10,637 nucleotides of DNA from contig JABMPI010000635.1 of the NCBI GenBank assembly GCA_013203755.1, positions 1 through 10,637 on the forward strand. The letters are read 5' to 3'. Both the position numbers and the translations under genes were made by a program. The DNA comes from Bacteroidota bacterium (lineage in GTDB: Bacteria > Bacteroidota > Bacteroidia > Bacteroidales > Prolixibacteraceae). Under the pieces are notes generated by a model. The model was not told the origin of the DNA. It made no database searches and saw nothing but the letters and a program-made list of their open reading frames with translations. Below, piece after piece: positions 1-6,465 of the stretch. Each line of letters starts with the position of its first letter. Position 1 is the first letter of the stretch.

Positions 1-102
1 CGACAATACGAGAACCGGGAAATCATTTTACCGGAAGAGGAAAATTTTACCCTTCATTAAAAACTTCAAGAGCATCGTGTTCGGTTTGGATTTGGTAATT
101 AA
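1..102 (+). pseudogene. C-terminal tail of an HNH endonuclease gene (degenerate, enters from outside the window)
   Basis: Frame 1 reads RQYENREIILPEEE, breaks at a short A-run (TAA at 58-60), and then reads LQEHRVRFGFGN to a TAA at 100-102. An 'I-LP--E-FYPSL--L-EHR' ending is typical of the C-terminus of Bacteroidota HNH restriction-type endonucleases (HNH_2-like), where the chain ends shortly after a conserved H-(R/N) pair. Bases 1-68 are identical to 1599-1667 except for one A missing here in the A-run near 41-44, which produces the frameshift. The HNH catalytic core would lie left of the window, so I cannot say whether the upstream part is intact. The family call is from memory of the motif, not a search. 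Confidence 0.5.
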
Positions 103-108
103 ATAACC

Positions 109-142
109 AAAAAAAACCGCTCGCGCCGATTTGTAATCGGTA
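109..142 (-). terminator. REP-like hairpin followed by a T8 run, probable terminator of the serine hydrolase gene
   Basis: On the minus strand, 20 bases past the TAA of the serine hydrolase gene, there is a perfect 6-bp stem (CCGATT/AATCGG, 126-140, 3-nt loop), then a short GC-rich stretch and eight consecutive T (plus-strand A at 109-116). This has the layout of a rho-independent terminator, although the stem belongs to a dispersed repeat family and 9 bases separate it from the T-run. Termination is inferred. Confidence 0.45.
117..142 (+). repeat. REP-like palindrome, copy 1 (single arm)
   Basis: A 26-bp copy of the window's REP-like family. It has a GC-rich head (CCGCTCGCG) followed by CCGATT, a TGT loop and AATCGG. 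The same pattern in the same orientation recurs at 1433, 1852 and 7518. No inverted partner arm is visible next to this copy, because the serine hydrolase coding sequence begins 19 bases further on. Confidence 0.7.
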
Positions 143-160
143 TATCTTCGATAGAATTGA

Positions 161-1318
161 TTATTTTACGGAATTTACCACCAGCTCAAACAAATGCATG
201 TCGTCATGTTTTGTTCCTGTTTCGGGATGAACAGGATTTTCAGCCTCGTACTTCAGTACAACAACCAAATCGAGGGAGGGAACAACGCCAATAATCTGCC
301 CGCCAAAACCACTGGCCAGAAATGCCGGATGGCCACCAACCATAGTAAGGTACCATTGATAACCGTAACTGTACCTTCCGTAAATATTGGTTACCTGATC
401 TTTTGTGGATGTTTCAATCCAGTTTTCTGAAAGAACTGTTTCCCCATCCCAGTGCCCCTTATTGAGATAAAGAAACCCGAACTTTGCCATGTCGCGGGCA
501 GTTAAGTACAGCGCGAAACTGGCTGTTTCAATGCCGTTTGGATCTTTTCTCCAAGTTTGAGAGAGTGGTGTTGTATAGTCTTTCCAGGTGTTATATTGCA
601 AATTTTCTTCAAGCGGTTGAAACGGAATTTCCAGTGGATCGAAGAGCTGCTGTTTGGCAAATTCCCCAACCGACAGGTTGATTTTAGCATCGACCAATGC
701 CGTTAAAAAGTGAGAGTTTCCCGAACTGTAATAAAACTTTTTCCCCGGTTTGCTAATTTGTTCGCGAGCCAGGGCTGAGGCTACCCAATCGTCGGAAAAT
801 ATCCAATCGACCCAAAGCGGGCCTTGTTCTGCCCACGACAACCCGGTTGTCATGGTTAATACATGATGAAGTGTTATGTCATTAAATTCGGGATACCCGG
901 GCATTAAATCTTTCATCAAAATATTGGTTGATGGTATTGTTCCGTCATCAATCAGAAAACCAACCAATGCAGATGCAAAACTTTTTGTAACCGACCACAA
1001 ATTGGTGCTTTTTTCGGGACCACCATCTCCATAATATTTTTCAAAAACAATATATCCCCCTTTGACAACAAGGAGCGCCCTGGCCAGGTCATCGTTTTCG
1101 GCAAATTGATGAGCCAGGTTCATTTTTTGAGAATCAAGGTTGTATTCTTCCAAAGAAGCAGTTTCCCAGCCATCGGTTGGCCAGTAAGTTCGCCTGGTGT
1201 CGGGCCATTGATACCCGTTATCGGGTACAATTATTTCATCATTTTTACAGGACTGAACTGATAAAAGCTGAACAGCGCAAAGGAAAGTTATCAGGTATGT
1301 TTTAAAAGCGATAAACAT
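161..1318 (-). CDS. Serine hydrolase lipoprotein, class C beta-lactamase/penicillin-binding-protein fold
   Basis: A 385-aa protein of the beta-lactamase/transpeptidase-like superfamily (Pfam Beta-lactamase; EstB, AmpC and DD-peptidase relatives). From the ATG at 1318 the N-terminus is a lipoprotein signal with lipobox VQSC (Cys24), so the mature protein should be membrane-anchored outside the cytoplasm. Ser109-x-x-Lys112 (SVTK) supplies the nucleophile and general base. Tyr197-Ser-Ser (YYSSGN) is the second motif, and the GFGGQ segment near the C-terminus occupies the KTG-like third-motif position. A GTG at 1327 could start the protein three residues earlier; I prefer the ATG because it starts the signal peptide cleanly. 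The gene stands alone, with REP-like palindromes on both sides and HNH-gene fragments beyond them. Substrate is unknown; family members cleave peptides, esters or beta-lactams. Confidence 0.88.
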   Translation of the reverse strand: MFIAFKTYLITFLCAVQLLSVQSCKNDEIIVPDNGYQWPDTRRTYWPTDGWETASLEEYNLDSQKMNLAHQFAENDDLARALLVVKGGYIVFEKYYGDGGPEKSTNLWSVTKSFASALVGFLIDDGTIPSTNILMKDLMPGYPEFNDITLHHVLTMTTGLSWAEQGPLWVDWIFSDDWVASALAREQISKPGKKFYYSSGNSHFLTALVDAKINLSVGEFAKQQLFDPLEIPFQPLEENLQYNTWKDYTTPLSQTWRKDPNGIETASFALYLTARDMAKFGFLYLNKGHWDGETVLSENWIETSTKDQVTNIYGRYSYGYQWYLTMVGGHPAFLASGFGGQIIGVVPSLDLVVVLKYEAENPVHPETGTKHDDMHLFELVVNSVK

Positions 1319-1432
1319 AACAAACACATTTAAATCAATTTATGTGTACAACTTACTTTTAAAACGTTACATTTTTTCTTTTTAATTTTTTTGTTTGATG
1401 AATGATACCGTTTGTGTAATAAAATGTCCCCC

Positions 1433-1505
1433 TGCTGGCGCCGATTGGTAATCGGTGTCTGGAAACAAACCATAGTAGTAGCACAAAGACATATTCACGC
1501 TAACG
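1433..1505. repeat. REPIN-like inverted REP pair, copy 2
   Basis: The left arm (1433-1458) carries the perfect stem CCGATT/AATCGG at 1441-1455 with a GGT loop. The right arm (1481-1505), read on the minus strand, resembles the right arm of the element at 7518-7592: both start CG-T--GCG and share GAAT-TGT and GTGC. Spacer and total length (22 and 73 bp) nearly match the other element (23 and 75 bp). The right arm is more decayed. The element abuts the HNH gene fragment that begins at 1506. Confidence 0.55.
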
Positions 1506-1691
1506 GTGGTTTTCGATAGAGGATTAATTGCCATATCAGATAAATACAAAGTTTTAGTTCATCCAAGATTAATAGATTACAATCCCGATTCCGGAATACG
1601 ACAATACGAGAACCGGGAAATCATTTTACCGGAAGAGGAAAAATTTTACCCTTCATTAAAAACTTCACAAACCATTTTATTTACAATGATA
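1506..1691 (+). pseudogene. HNH endonuclease C-terminal fragment, second copy
   Basis: From 1512 the frame reads FDRGLIAISDKYKVLVHPRL, then a hydrophilic stretch and IILPEEEKFYPSLK. This matches the region just after the HNH motif in Bacteroidota HNH restriction-type proteins: F-D-GLI (usually preceded by LHD-A), a beta hairpin around K-(L/I)-(V/I)-(H/S)P-L, then the I-LP signature. The HNH catalytic residues are absent and no start codon fits the family. Homology stops near 1667, where it diverges from the copy at 1-102. The open frame continues to 1733 in unrelated sequence. Family assignment is by remembered motif. Confidence 0.55.
1599..1667 (+). repeat. Direct repeat of bases 1-68
   Basis: This 69-bp segment is identical to window bases 1-68 except for one extra A in an A-run. 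The two copies have the same orientation and lie 1,598 bp apart, flanking the serine hydrolase gene. The near-perfect match of dead coding sequence suggests a recent duplication. The left copy runs off the window edge, so the true repeat length on that side is unknown. Confidence 0.9.
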
Positions 1692-1851
1692 TTAATGGGA
1701 CGAAGACGGGCTGTTAAACTTCATATTCTTTGAAAGTTAATCCAACCATCTCCCCCTCGCAAGCTCGGGTACTCCTCCTTCTTGGGAGGAGAAACATTCG
1801 TAGTTCAGTTCAAATTTGGGATATAAAATAACTTATGCGCACGAATTCCCC

Positions 1852-1880
1852 CCCCGCTTGCGCCGATTTGCAATTGGTGT
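1852..1880 (+). repeat. REP-like palindrome, copy 3 (single arm)
   Basis: Same head-plus-stem pattern as the other copies: a GCTTGCG head, CCGATT at 1863-1868, loop TGC, AATTGG at 1872-1877. One stem position has changed from a G-C pair to a G-T wobble, which still allows pairing on one strand. No related inverted arm follows; instead there is an unrelated 6-bp hairpin at 1881-1898. Confidence 0.6.
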
Positions 1881-1990
1881 GGAGTTTGTCAGAACTCCTT
1901 CTTTTAAAATTTCCTGTTCAATTCAAACTTTATCAGCCCCTTGCATGCGCTGCGGGCTAAGTTGTCTGTCGTTTTTAACAACAAAAATAT

Positions 1991-2046
1991 CCTCTGCCCT
2001 CTGCCTCTTTCAACCACAGAGAACACGCAGAGAATCGCAGAGTCTT
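1991..2046 (+). repeat. CCACAGAGAACAC-type dispersed repeat, copy 1
   Basis: Reads CCTCTGCC, then TTTCAACCAC-GAGAA-AC-CAGA--CGCAGA. A diverged copy in the same orientation is at 3175-3230; the two bracket the aldo/keto reductase gene. Repeats of this look occur between genes in many environmental bacterial genomes. Their function is unknown to me. Confidence 0.6.
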
Positions 2047-2089
2047 GCCGCGGAAGCTAATCCATTGCCCTATTTGTTTATTTTCATTT

Positions 2090-3037
2090 TCATCCCCACT
2101 CAGGAAATTGAGTAGTATTTAAATCGAGTGTGGCTATTGTATGCATATCTGATTCATCAAGTTCAAAATCAAAAATGACTAAATTTTCTATCATATGCGC
2201 TTTTTGGGAAGATCTTGGGATTGCAACAACACCTCTTTGGTAGTGCCACCTTAAACACACCTGAGCAATGCTCTTGTTGTGCTTTTTGCCAATAGCAGCC
2301 AGTGTTGGGTTGCTGAAAATTTCATTACGACCTGCTGCAAAAGGAGACCAGGCTTCCATTTGCACTTCATTTTTCTTCAAAGCTTCATATGAAATGTGCT
2401 CCTGAAAGAAAACATGAGTTTCGATTTGATTGATCACGGGTTTGATTTTGGCATAAGCCATCAAATCGGCAAGTTGTTCAGGTTCAAAATTACTCACTCC
2501 AATGGCCCTGATTTTACCTGCCTCGTACAGTTCTTCCATCGCCTTCCACGAACCTTTAAAATCTCCCCTGGGACGATGGATGAGATATAAATCCAAATAC
2601 TCCAGACCCAGTTTGTTTAACGATGTTTGATAGGCTTTTTTTGTACTTTCATACCCCGCATCGTCAACCCAAAGTTTTGAGGTTACAAATAGTTCTTCCC
2701 TTTTAATGCCACTTTGCTTAATCCCTGCCCCTACAGATTCTTCGTTTCCGTAAATGTTGGCGGTATCAATAAGCCGGTAACCCACTGAAATTGCTTCAGC
2801 TACACATCGCACACAGGTAGAGTCGTTTAGGGTATTTGTACCAAAACCAAGCCTTGGCATTGTTATGCCGTTGTTGAGCGTAACGGCAGGAATTGATTTT
2901 TTCGTTTGATTAGCGTTAAGAGCGCCGAATACTGTTGTTCCACTTAAAGGTAAAAATAGTGCAGAAGCTGCAAACGCTGCGCCGGTTCGTAAAAACTCCC
3001 GACGTTTTATTCCATTGGATTGATTTTTTTTCTCCAT
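2090..3037 (-). CDS. Tat-exported aldo/keto reductase
   Basis: A 315-aa NAD(P)H-dependent oxidoreductase of the aldo/keto reductase (TIM-barrel) superfamily, reducing a carbonyl substrate that cannot be named. From the ATG at 3037 it begins with a twin-arginine signal (KRREFLRTG, residues 11-19, then a hydrophobic run), which predicts export in folded form. All four catalytic residues are visible: Asp91 and Tyr96 (LIDTANIYGNEESVG), Lys121 (VTSKLW) and His154 (LYLIHRPRG). VNQIETHVFF lies in mid-barrel and the C-terminal IPRSS is the expected NADP-binding segment. Upstream starts at 3058 and 3118 exist, but they would bury the Tat motif and pass through sequence without family resemblance. The gene is divergent from the operon at 3547, with repeats and a dead Vsr gene between them. 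Confidence 0.9.
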   Translation of the reverse strand: MEKKNQSNGIKRREFLRTGAAFAASALFLPLSGTTVFGALNANQTKKSIPAVTLNNGITMPRLGFGTNTLNDSTCVRCVAEAISVGYRLIDTANIYGNEESVGAGIKQSGIKREELFVTSKLWVDDAGYESTKKAYQTSLNKLGLEYLDLYLIHRPRGDFKGSWKAMEELYEAGKIRAIGVSNFEPEQLADLMAYAKIKPVINQIETHVFFQEHISYEALKKNEVQMEAWSPFAAGRNEIFSNPTLAAIGKKHNKSIAQVCLRWHYQRGVVAIPRSSQKAHMIENLVIFDFELDESDMHTIATLDLNTTQFPEWG

Positions 3038-3174
3038 TTTATTCTTGTTTGTTTGCATCAAATATAGCATTTTTCTCAAATGACTGGATGATTCCGGAAC
3101 TGAACAAAACAAATCCATTCATGTAAACTTTAAACCCAAAGGGGTCACCAACTCTCTGCTTCCCGCTTCCCGCT

Positions 3175-3230
3175 CCCTGCCCTCTGCCTATTTCAACCAC
3201 TGAGAAGACACAGAAAACCGCAGAACCTTT
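3175..3230 (+). repeat. CCACAGAGAACAC-type dispersed repeat, copy 2
   Basis: Related to 1991-2046: CCCTCTGCCT, TTTCAACCAC-GAGAA, CACAGAAAACCGCAGA. It is preceded by a pyrimidine-rich micro-repeat (TCCCGCTTCCCGCTCCC, around 3161-3177). It is followed by three copies of ACTGCGAC (3243-3250, 3278-3285, 3291-3298). The stretch 3120-3329 contains these repeats and no supportable gene. Confidence 0.6.
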
Positions 3231-3329
3231 CTTCCTTTTTTTACTGCGACTTTTAACTTTCTTTTTCTTCCCGGCAAACTGCGACTGCCAACTGCGACTT
3301 TCTTTCCCAAATCTAAACTTTGAACTCAC

Positions 3330-3512
3330 GAGGATGTATATAACAAAACAATTCGCAGCTACAATAGGAACCGCATAAAAGGGAAAAAATTACGGCCCTA
3401 AATGATGGTGCAGAAGTTTTTGTTTGCCAACGGATTTCGTTACCGGCAGAGTGTAAAAATGCTGTCCTGAAAACCCAGCATTGTAACCAAAATCAAGCCT
3501 GCCCGTACATAA
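3330..3512 (+). pseudogene. vsr: Vsr (very short patch repair) endonuclease, N-terminal fragment with two stops
   Basis: One continuous frame from 3330 reads EDVYNKTIRSYNRNRIKGKK, LRP, stop (3399-3401), MMVQKFLFANGFRYRQSVKMLS, stop (3468-3470), KPSIVTKIKPA, stop (3510-3512). Vsr proteins begin D-V-x-x-K-x-x-RS-N-M--I--K-T-PE, followed by FLF--GFRYR and a LPG-PD-VLPKYK segment, so the match extends over the whole fragment. The start codon is gone, Glu of 'KPE' and Gly of 'LPG' have become stops, and the catalytic Asp of 'PD' (Asp51 in E. coli Vsr) reads Ser. The C-terminal half is absent. Vsr nicks T:G mismatches made by cytosine-5 methyltransferases; this copy cannot make that enzyme. Confidence 0.85.
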
Positions 3513-3546
3513 CTTCCAAAAACTATACATAACCAAACTTATCGTA

Positions 3547-4788
3547 ATGAATCCTAAAAGAGTCTATTTGTTATTGCTAATTATTCCCTTTATTTATTCT
3601 TGCACACCCAATGTAGAAAGCCAGAGGAAAGGTCCTCAAAGAAATAGTATTTTCCCCGAAACCGGATTATTACAGGAATGGCCAGAGGAAGGCCCGGATC
3701 TTTTATGGAGATACGATAGCCTGGGTATGGGGCATAGTTCTGCTGCAGTTACTAATGAGAATATATATATTACAGGTATGCCAGATAGCACAGGTGGAAT
3801 TTTATACTGCCTCGACCTGGAGGGCAATCTTTTGTGGGAGGATAAATTCGGAAAAGATTGGAATATTAATTTTACCGGTACCCGAGCTACCCCAACTATT
3901 GTGGGTAATCATTTGTATTTTATTAGCAGTGTGGGAGAGATTAATTGTTACGATTTAAAGAAGCATGCAAAAGTATGGACAAAGTCATATCAGGAGGATT
4001 TTAATTCCAGCAGTATGGAGTATGGAATTGCCGAATCTCCCCTGGTTGTTGGAGATAAGTTCTATTGTACTCCTGGTGGGGAAGAATACAATGTGGTTTG
4101 TTTAGATCGGTTCTCAGGAGATTTAATATGGTCTTGCAAGGGAAATGGAGAAGAAGCTACTTACAGCTCATCTATTTTGGCTGTACATAATGGAAGAAAA
4201 ATTGTAGTTACGGTTACCGAGAAATCTATTTTAGGAATTGATGCAAACAAAGGGGAATTACTCTGGACTATTCCTTTCCAATCGGGGCATGTTGTTCATG
4301 TTAATACCCCCGTTTACTACGAAGGCAAAATCTATATGGCAAGCGAAGCTTTAAAAGGGAAAGGCGGCTTTGTGGCGATTGAACTTAGCGAGGACGGTTC
4401 GGCAGCAACAATATTATGGAAAAGAGGAGATCTTAGAAATATGTTATCCGGTTTTATTATACTCGATAACTATATTTATTCAAGTATATATATGGAAGAT
4501 AATTGGCACTGCCTGAATGCCCTTACCGGTGAAACAGAATATACATGGAAAGATAACTATGGCTCCATAAGCTATGCCGATAATCGATTTTATATACTTG
4601 GTAATATGGGAGATGTAGCACTCTGGGAAGGGTCTCCACAAGAGTTTAAAACAATAAGTATTTTCAGATTAGATATAAAACCATATTATCCGTTTGCGCT
4701 TTTATGGGCACCTCCGGTAATTAAAAACAAACGACTGTATATCCGCCATAAAGGAAGCTTGTTTGTTTATGATATTGCGCAAAATTGA
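3547..4788 (+). CDS. PQQ-like beta-propeller lipoprotein
   Basis: A 413-aa exported protein. The signal peptide ends in a lipobox (FIYSC, Cys19). The mature part is a string of beta-propeller blades of the PQQ/quinoprotein-dehydrogenase-like type (BamB is a well-known scaffold of this fold), each with a YCLD-x-x-G-x-x-LW pattern. Examples are LYCLDLEGNLLWE (about 92-104), INCYDLKKHAKVW, VVCLDRFSGDLIW, ILGIDANKGELLW, WHCLNALTGETEY and the C-terminal LFVYDI. I see no dehydrogenase active-site motif, so a binding or scaffolding role is likelier than catalysis. It is first in an operon: the hydrolase gene at 4794 starts 5 bases after its stop. The partner or ligand is unknown. Upstream DNA is the dead vsr fragment, so the promoter must lie in it or in the 34 bases after it. 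Confidence 0.85.
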   Translation: MNPKRVYLLLLIIPFIYSCTPNVESQRKGPQRNSIFPETGLLQEWPEEGPDLLWRYDSLGMGHSSAAVTNENIYITGMPDSTGGILYCLDLEGNLLWEDKFGKDWNINFTGTRATPTIVGNHLYFISSVGEINCYDLKKHAKVWTKSYQEDFNSSSMEYGIAESPLVVGDKFYCTPGGEEYNVVCLDRFSGDLIWSCKGNGEEATYSSSILAVHNGRKIVVTVTEKSILGIDANKGELLWTIPFQSGHVVHVNTPVYYEGKIYMASEALKGKGGFVAIELSEDGSAATILWKRGDLRNMLSGFIILDNYIYSSIYMEDNWHCLNALTGETEYTWKDNYGSISYADNRFYILGNMGDVALWEGSPQEFKTISIFRLDIKPYYPFALLWAPPVIKNKRLYIRHKGSLFVYDIAQN

Positions 4789-4793
4789 AACTT

Positions 4794-5594
4794 ATGAAAA
4801 CCCTAAGGAATATTCTAATAGGAACTTTAACATTGTTTTTCTGTATTGCTGCCAATGGGGTGTACGGACAGAATGCTGAATTAAATGAATTAAACTCAGA
4901 CTCACTTTATTTTGAAGGTCCGGCTCTTTTTGAATGTAACATACAAATGCCGGATAATTATAATCCGGATAAATCTTACCCCTTGGTAATTAGTTTGCAC
5001 GGAGGTGGTAGCTCGTTTGAGACATTTAAAAACATTTGGAGGCACTTTGAAAATCCCCGGTTTATTATGGCAACTCCCGAAGCCCCATACAAATGGTTAA
5101 TGGGAGACAAGATTGGTTATGATTGGTCTGGCTGGCCTTCCGGCGATTCTGTATTTATGAAGAGGGCAATAAAGCTCACATCTAAATACATTGAAAACCT
5201 GATTCTGGTTTTAAAAGAAAAATACAAGGTGAATGAAGTGTTTTTATTAGGATTTTCTCAAGGTTCAATTATTGCTCAAATAGCCGGAATAAACAACCGT
5301 GATTTACTAAGTGGAATAATAATTCTTTCCGGTCCGGAAATTAATCATCCCGGGAAATCGGAAATAGTATGGCCGGTAGAAGAAAATGTCCGATCCGCAA
5401 ACCATTTGAAAGTATTTATTGCTCATGGTAAATCAGATGCTATCATTGATATTGATATCGCCCACAAGTCGAAGGATATTTATAGGAAATACGGTTACAA
5501 CACATCAATATATGAATTTGAGGGAGGTCATACTATTGATAAGGGAGCAATGAAAAAAATTGAGAAATGGATAAATAAACAGCCCATTAAATAA
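4794..5594 (+). CDS. Secreted alpha/beta-hydrolase, phospholipase/carboxylesterase-like
   Basis: A 266-aa exported serine esterase-type protein. The signal peptide MKTLRNILIGTLTLFF... ends near VYG-Q (about residue 25). The catalytic apparatus is complete: an oxyanion-hole segment SLHGGG (67-72), nucleophile elbow G-F-Ser155-Q-G, acid Asp215 in HGKSDAIID, and His246 in EGGH. The pattern LHGGG...GFSQG...HGxxD...GGH is that of the carboxylesterase/phospholipase (DUF/PHB-depolymerase-like) branch. I chose the ATG at 4794; an in-frame TTG at 4785 would overlap the propeller stop by four bases and only add MKL. It is translated 5 bases after the propeller gene and 10 bases before the second hydrolase, so the three are surely cotranscribed. 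Substrate unknown. Confidence 0.87.
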   Translation: MKTLRNILIGTLTLFFCIAANGVYGQNAELNELNSDSLYFEGPALFECNIQMPDNYNPDKSYPLVISLHGGGSSFETFKNIWRHFENPRFIMATPEAPYKWLMGDKIGYDWSGWPSGDSVFMKRAIKLTSKYIENLILVLKEKYKVNEVFLLGFSQGSIIAQIAGINNRDLLSGIIILSGPEINHPGKSEIVWPVEENVRSANHLKVFIAHGKSDAIIDIDIAHKSKDIYRKYGYNTSIYEFEGGHTIDKGAMKKIEKWINKQPIK

Positions 5595-5604
5595 AAAACG
5601 AATT

Positions 5605-6351
5605 ATGGGATATATAAAAAGAATCATTTTAATATTGATACTTGCAATTTTTACAAGCTCTGTCTATTCTCAAACTGCTCCGGTAAAAGTAGATTTATAC
5701 AGTAATGGGGTTAAATTGAATGCCGATTTTTATCCTGTATCAGGAGAGGATAAATACCCAACCCTGATTTTATTACATGGGTATCCCGGAGGAGAAGGTG
5801 ACCAGTTTGGTTTGGGAAAGAAATTAAGTTTATCGCAAATAAATGTGCTTGTATTTAATTTCCGGGGAACCTGGAGTAGCGAAGGAATATTTAGCTTTGA
5901 ATCTTCAATGGACGATATTGGAGCAGCAATTAAATTTCTGAAGAATAAGAAAAATAGTGAAACTTGTAATGTCGATACTTCAAACATTATTGTGGCAGGT
6001 TATAGTTTTGGCGGTGCAATGGCACTAACCGCGGCAATTTATAATCCTGAAATAAAAAGAATTATATCGGTTGGAGGTGCAGACGAATCGGTTTTCGGAA
6101 GAAAGGTTTTAACAGATAACAACTTTCGGAACATGTTTGAACAAATGCTGAAAGCGAGTGAATTACCTGATGGCCCGGTAAATTGTGATACGAAAGCATA
6201 CATAGAACTTTGGTTGTCCGATATCGATAAATACGACCAGGTAAAACACGCAGAATCATTGGCAGACAGAGACATACTCTTTTTGGGTGGTTGGAACGAT
6301 TCCAATGTTGTTTTAGAAGAACATATTCTTCCACTATATCGCAAACTTTAG
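5605..6351 (+). CDS. Secreted alpha/beta-hydrolase, cut by an in-frame amber codon
   Basis: A 248-aa product as read, with a signal peptide (hydrophobic 5-22, cleavage near VYS-Q). It has LLHGYPGG (oxyanion region, 56-63), the elbow G-Y-Ser134-F-G-G and a plausible acid Asp232 (LGGWND). The frame is closed by TAG at 6349-6351, and the same frame then stays open to TAA at 6463-6465 and supplies the missing catalytic His (NHGF) and final helix. The intended protein was therefore about 285 aa, and the TAG probably replaced CAG (Gln). As translated, it has Ser and Asp but no catalytic His and should be inactive unless the stop is read through. It is the third gene of the operon with the propeller and first hydrolase, and a distant paralogue of neither by obvious identity. 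Confidence 0.8.
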   Translation: MGYIKRIILILILAIFTSSVYSQTAPVKVDLYSNGVKLNADFYPVSGEDKYPTLILLHGYPGGEGDQFGLGKKLSLSQINVLVFNFRGTWSSEGIFSFESSMDDIGAAIKFLKNKKNSETCNVDTSNIIVAGYSFGGAMALTAAIYNPEIKRIISVGGADESVFGRKVLTDNNFRNMFEQMLKASELPDGPVNCDTKAYIELWLSDIDKYDQVKHAESLADRDILFLGGWNDSNVVLEEHILPLYRKL

Positions 6352-6465
6352 GAATTAAAATCTGAGAAATTGCAAATTTGTGTTTTCGATACCAACCATG
6401 GATTTGGAAATGTAAAGGACGAATTGGCAGAAACAATTAAAGTCTGGATTAATGGAAAGAAATAA
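6352..6465 (+). pseudogene. Detached C-terminal segment of the alpha/beta-hydrolase
   Basis: Immediately after the TAG, in the same frame and without a start codon, 37 codons encode ELKSEKLQICVFDTNHGF followed by NVKDELAETIKVWINGKK and TAA. A beta strand, then xNHGF, then an amphipathic last helix is the normal end of this hydrolase fold, with His as third member of the triad (residue 265 of the restored chain). No other substitution or frameshift is visible, which points to a very recent mutation, a base-call error, or readthrough. Confidence 0.8.

Larger units (their letters stand above)
1668..2089. other. Gene-poor gap with mixed repeat remnants
   Basis: No supportable gene. The gap holds a GC-rich hairpin (CTCCTCC/GGAGGAG, 1772-1791), a third REP-like palindrome (1852-1880), a hairpin followed by a T-rich stretch (GGAGTT/AACTCC, 1881-1898), and a CAGAG-rich dispersed repeat (1991-2046). 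An open frame at 1816-2115 runs straight through these repeats and looks non-coding. Confidence 0.6.

Noticed and set aside
1772..1791. GC-rich hairpin CTCCTCC/GGAGGAG as a terminator
   Set aside because: No T-run follows on either strand and no intact gene ends nearby; more likely part of a dispersed intergenic repeat.
1816..2115. Open frame of 99 codons on the plus strand
   Set aside because: It runs through a REP palindrome, a hairpin and the CAGAG repeat, overlaps the reductase end, and shows no protein-like pattern.
3039..3329. Minus-strand frame of 96 codons rich in Lys, Arg and Ser
   Set aside because: Its composition comes from the pyrimidine-rich and CAGAG repeats, and it overlaps the reductase 5' end in another frame.
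3547..4788. PQQ-dependent dehydrogenase
   Set aside because: The blades are present, but the protein is short and shows no catalytic or calcium/PQQ-binding motif; a non-enzymatic propeller fits better.
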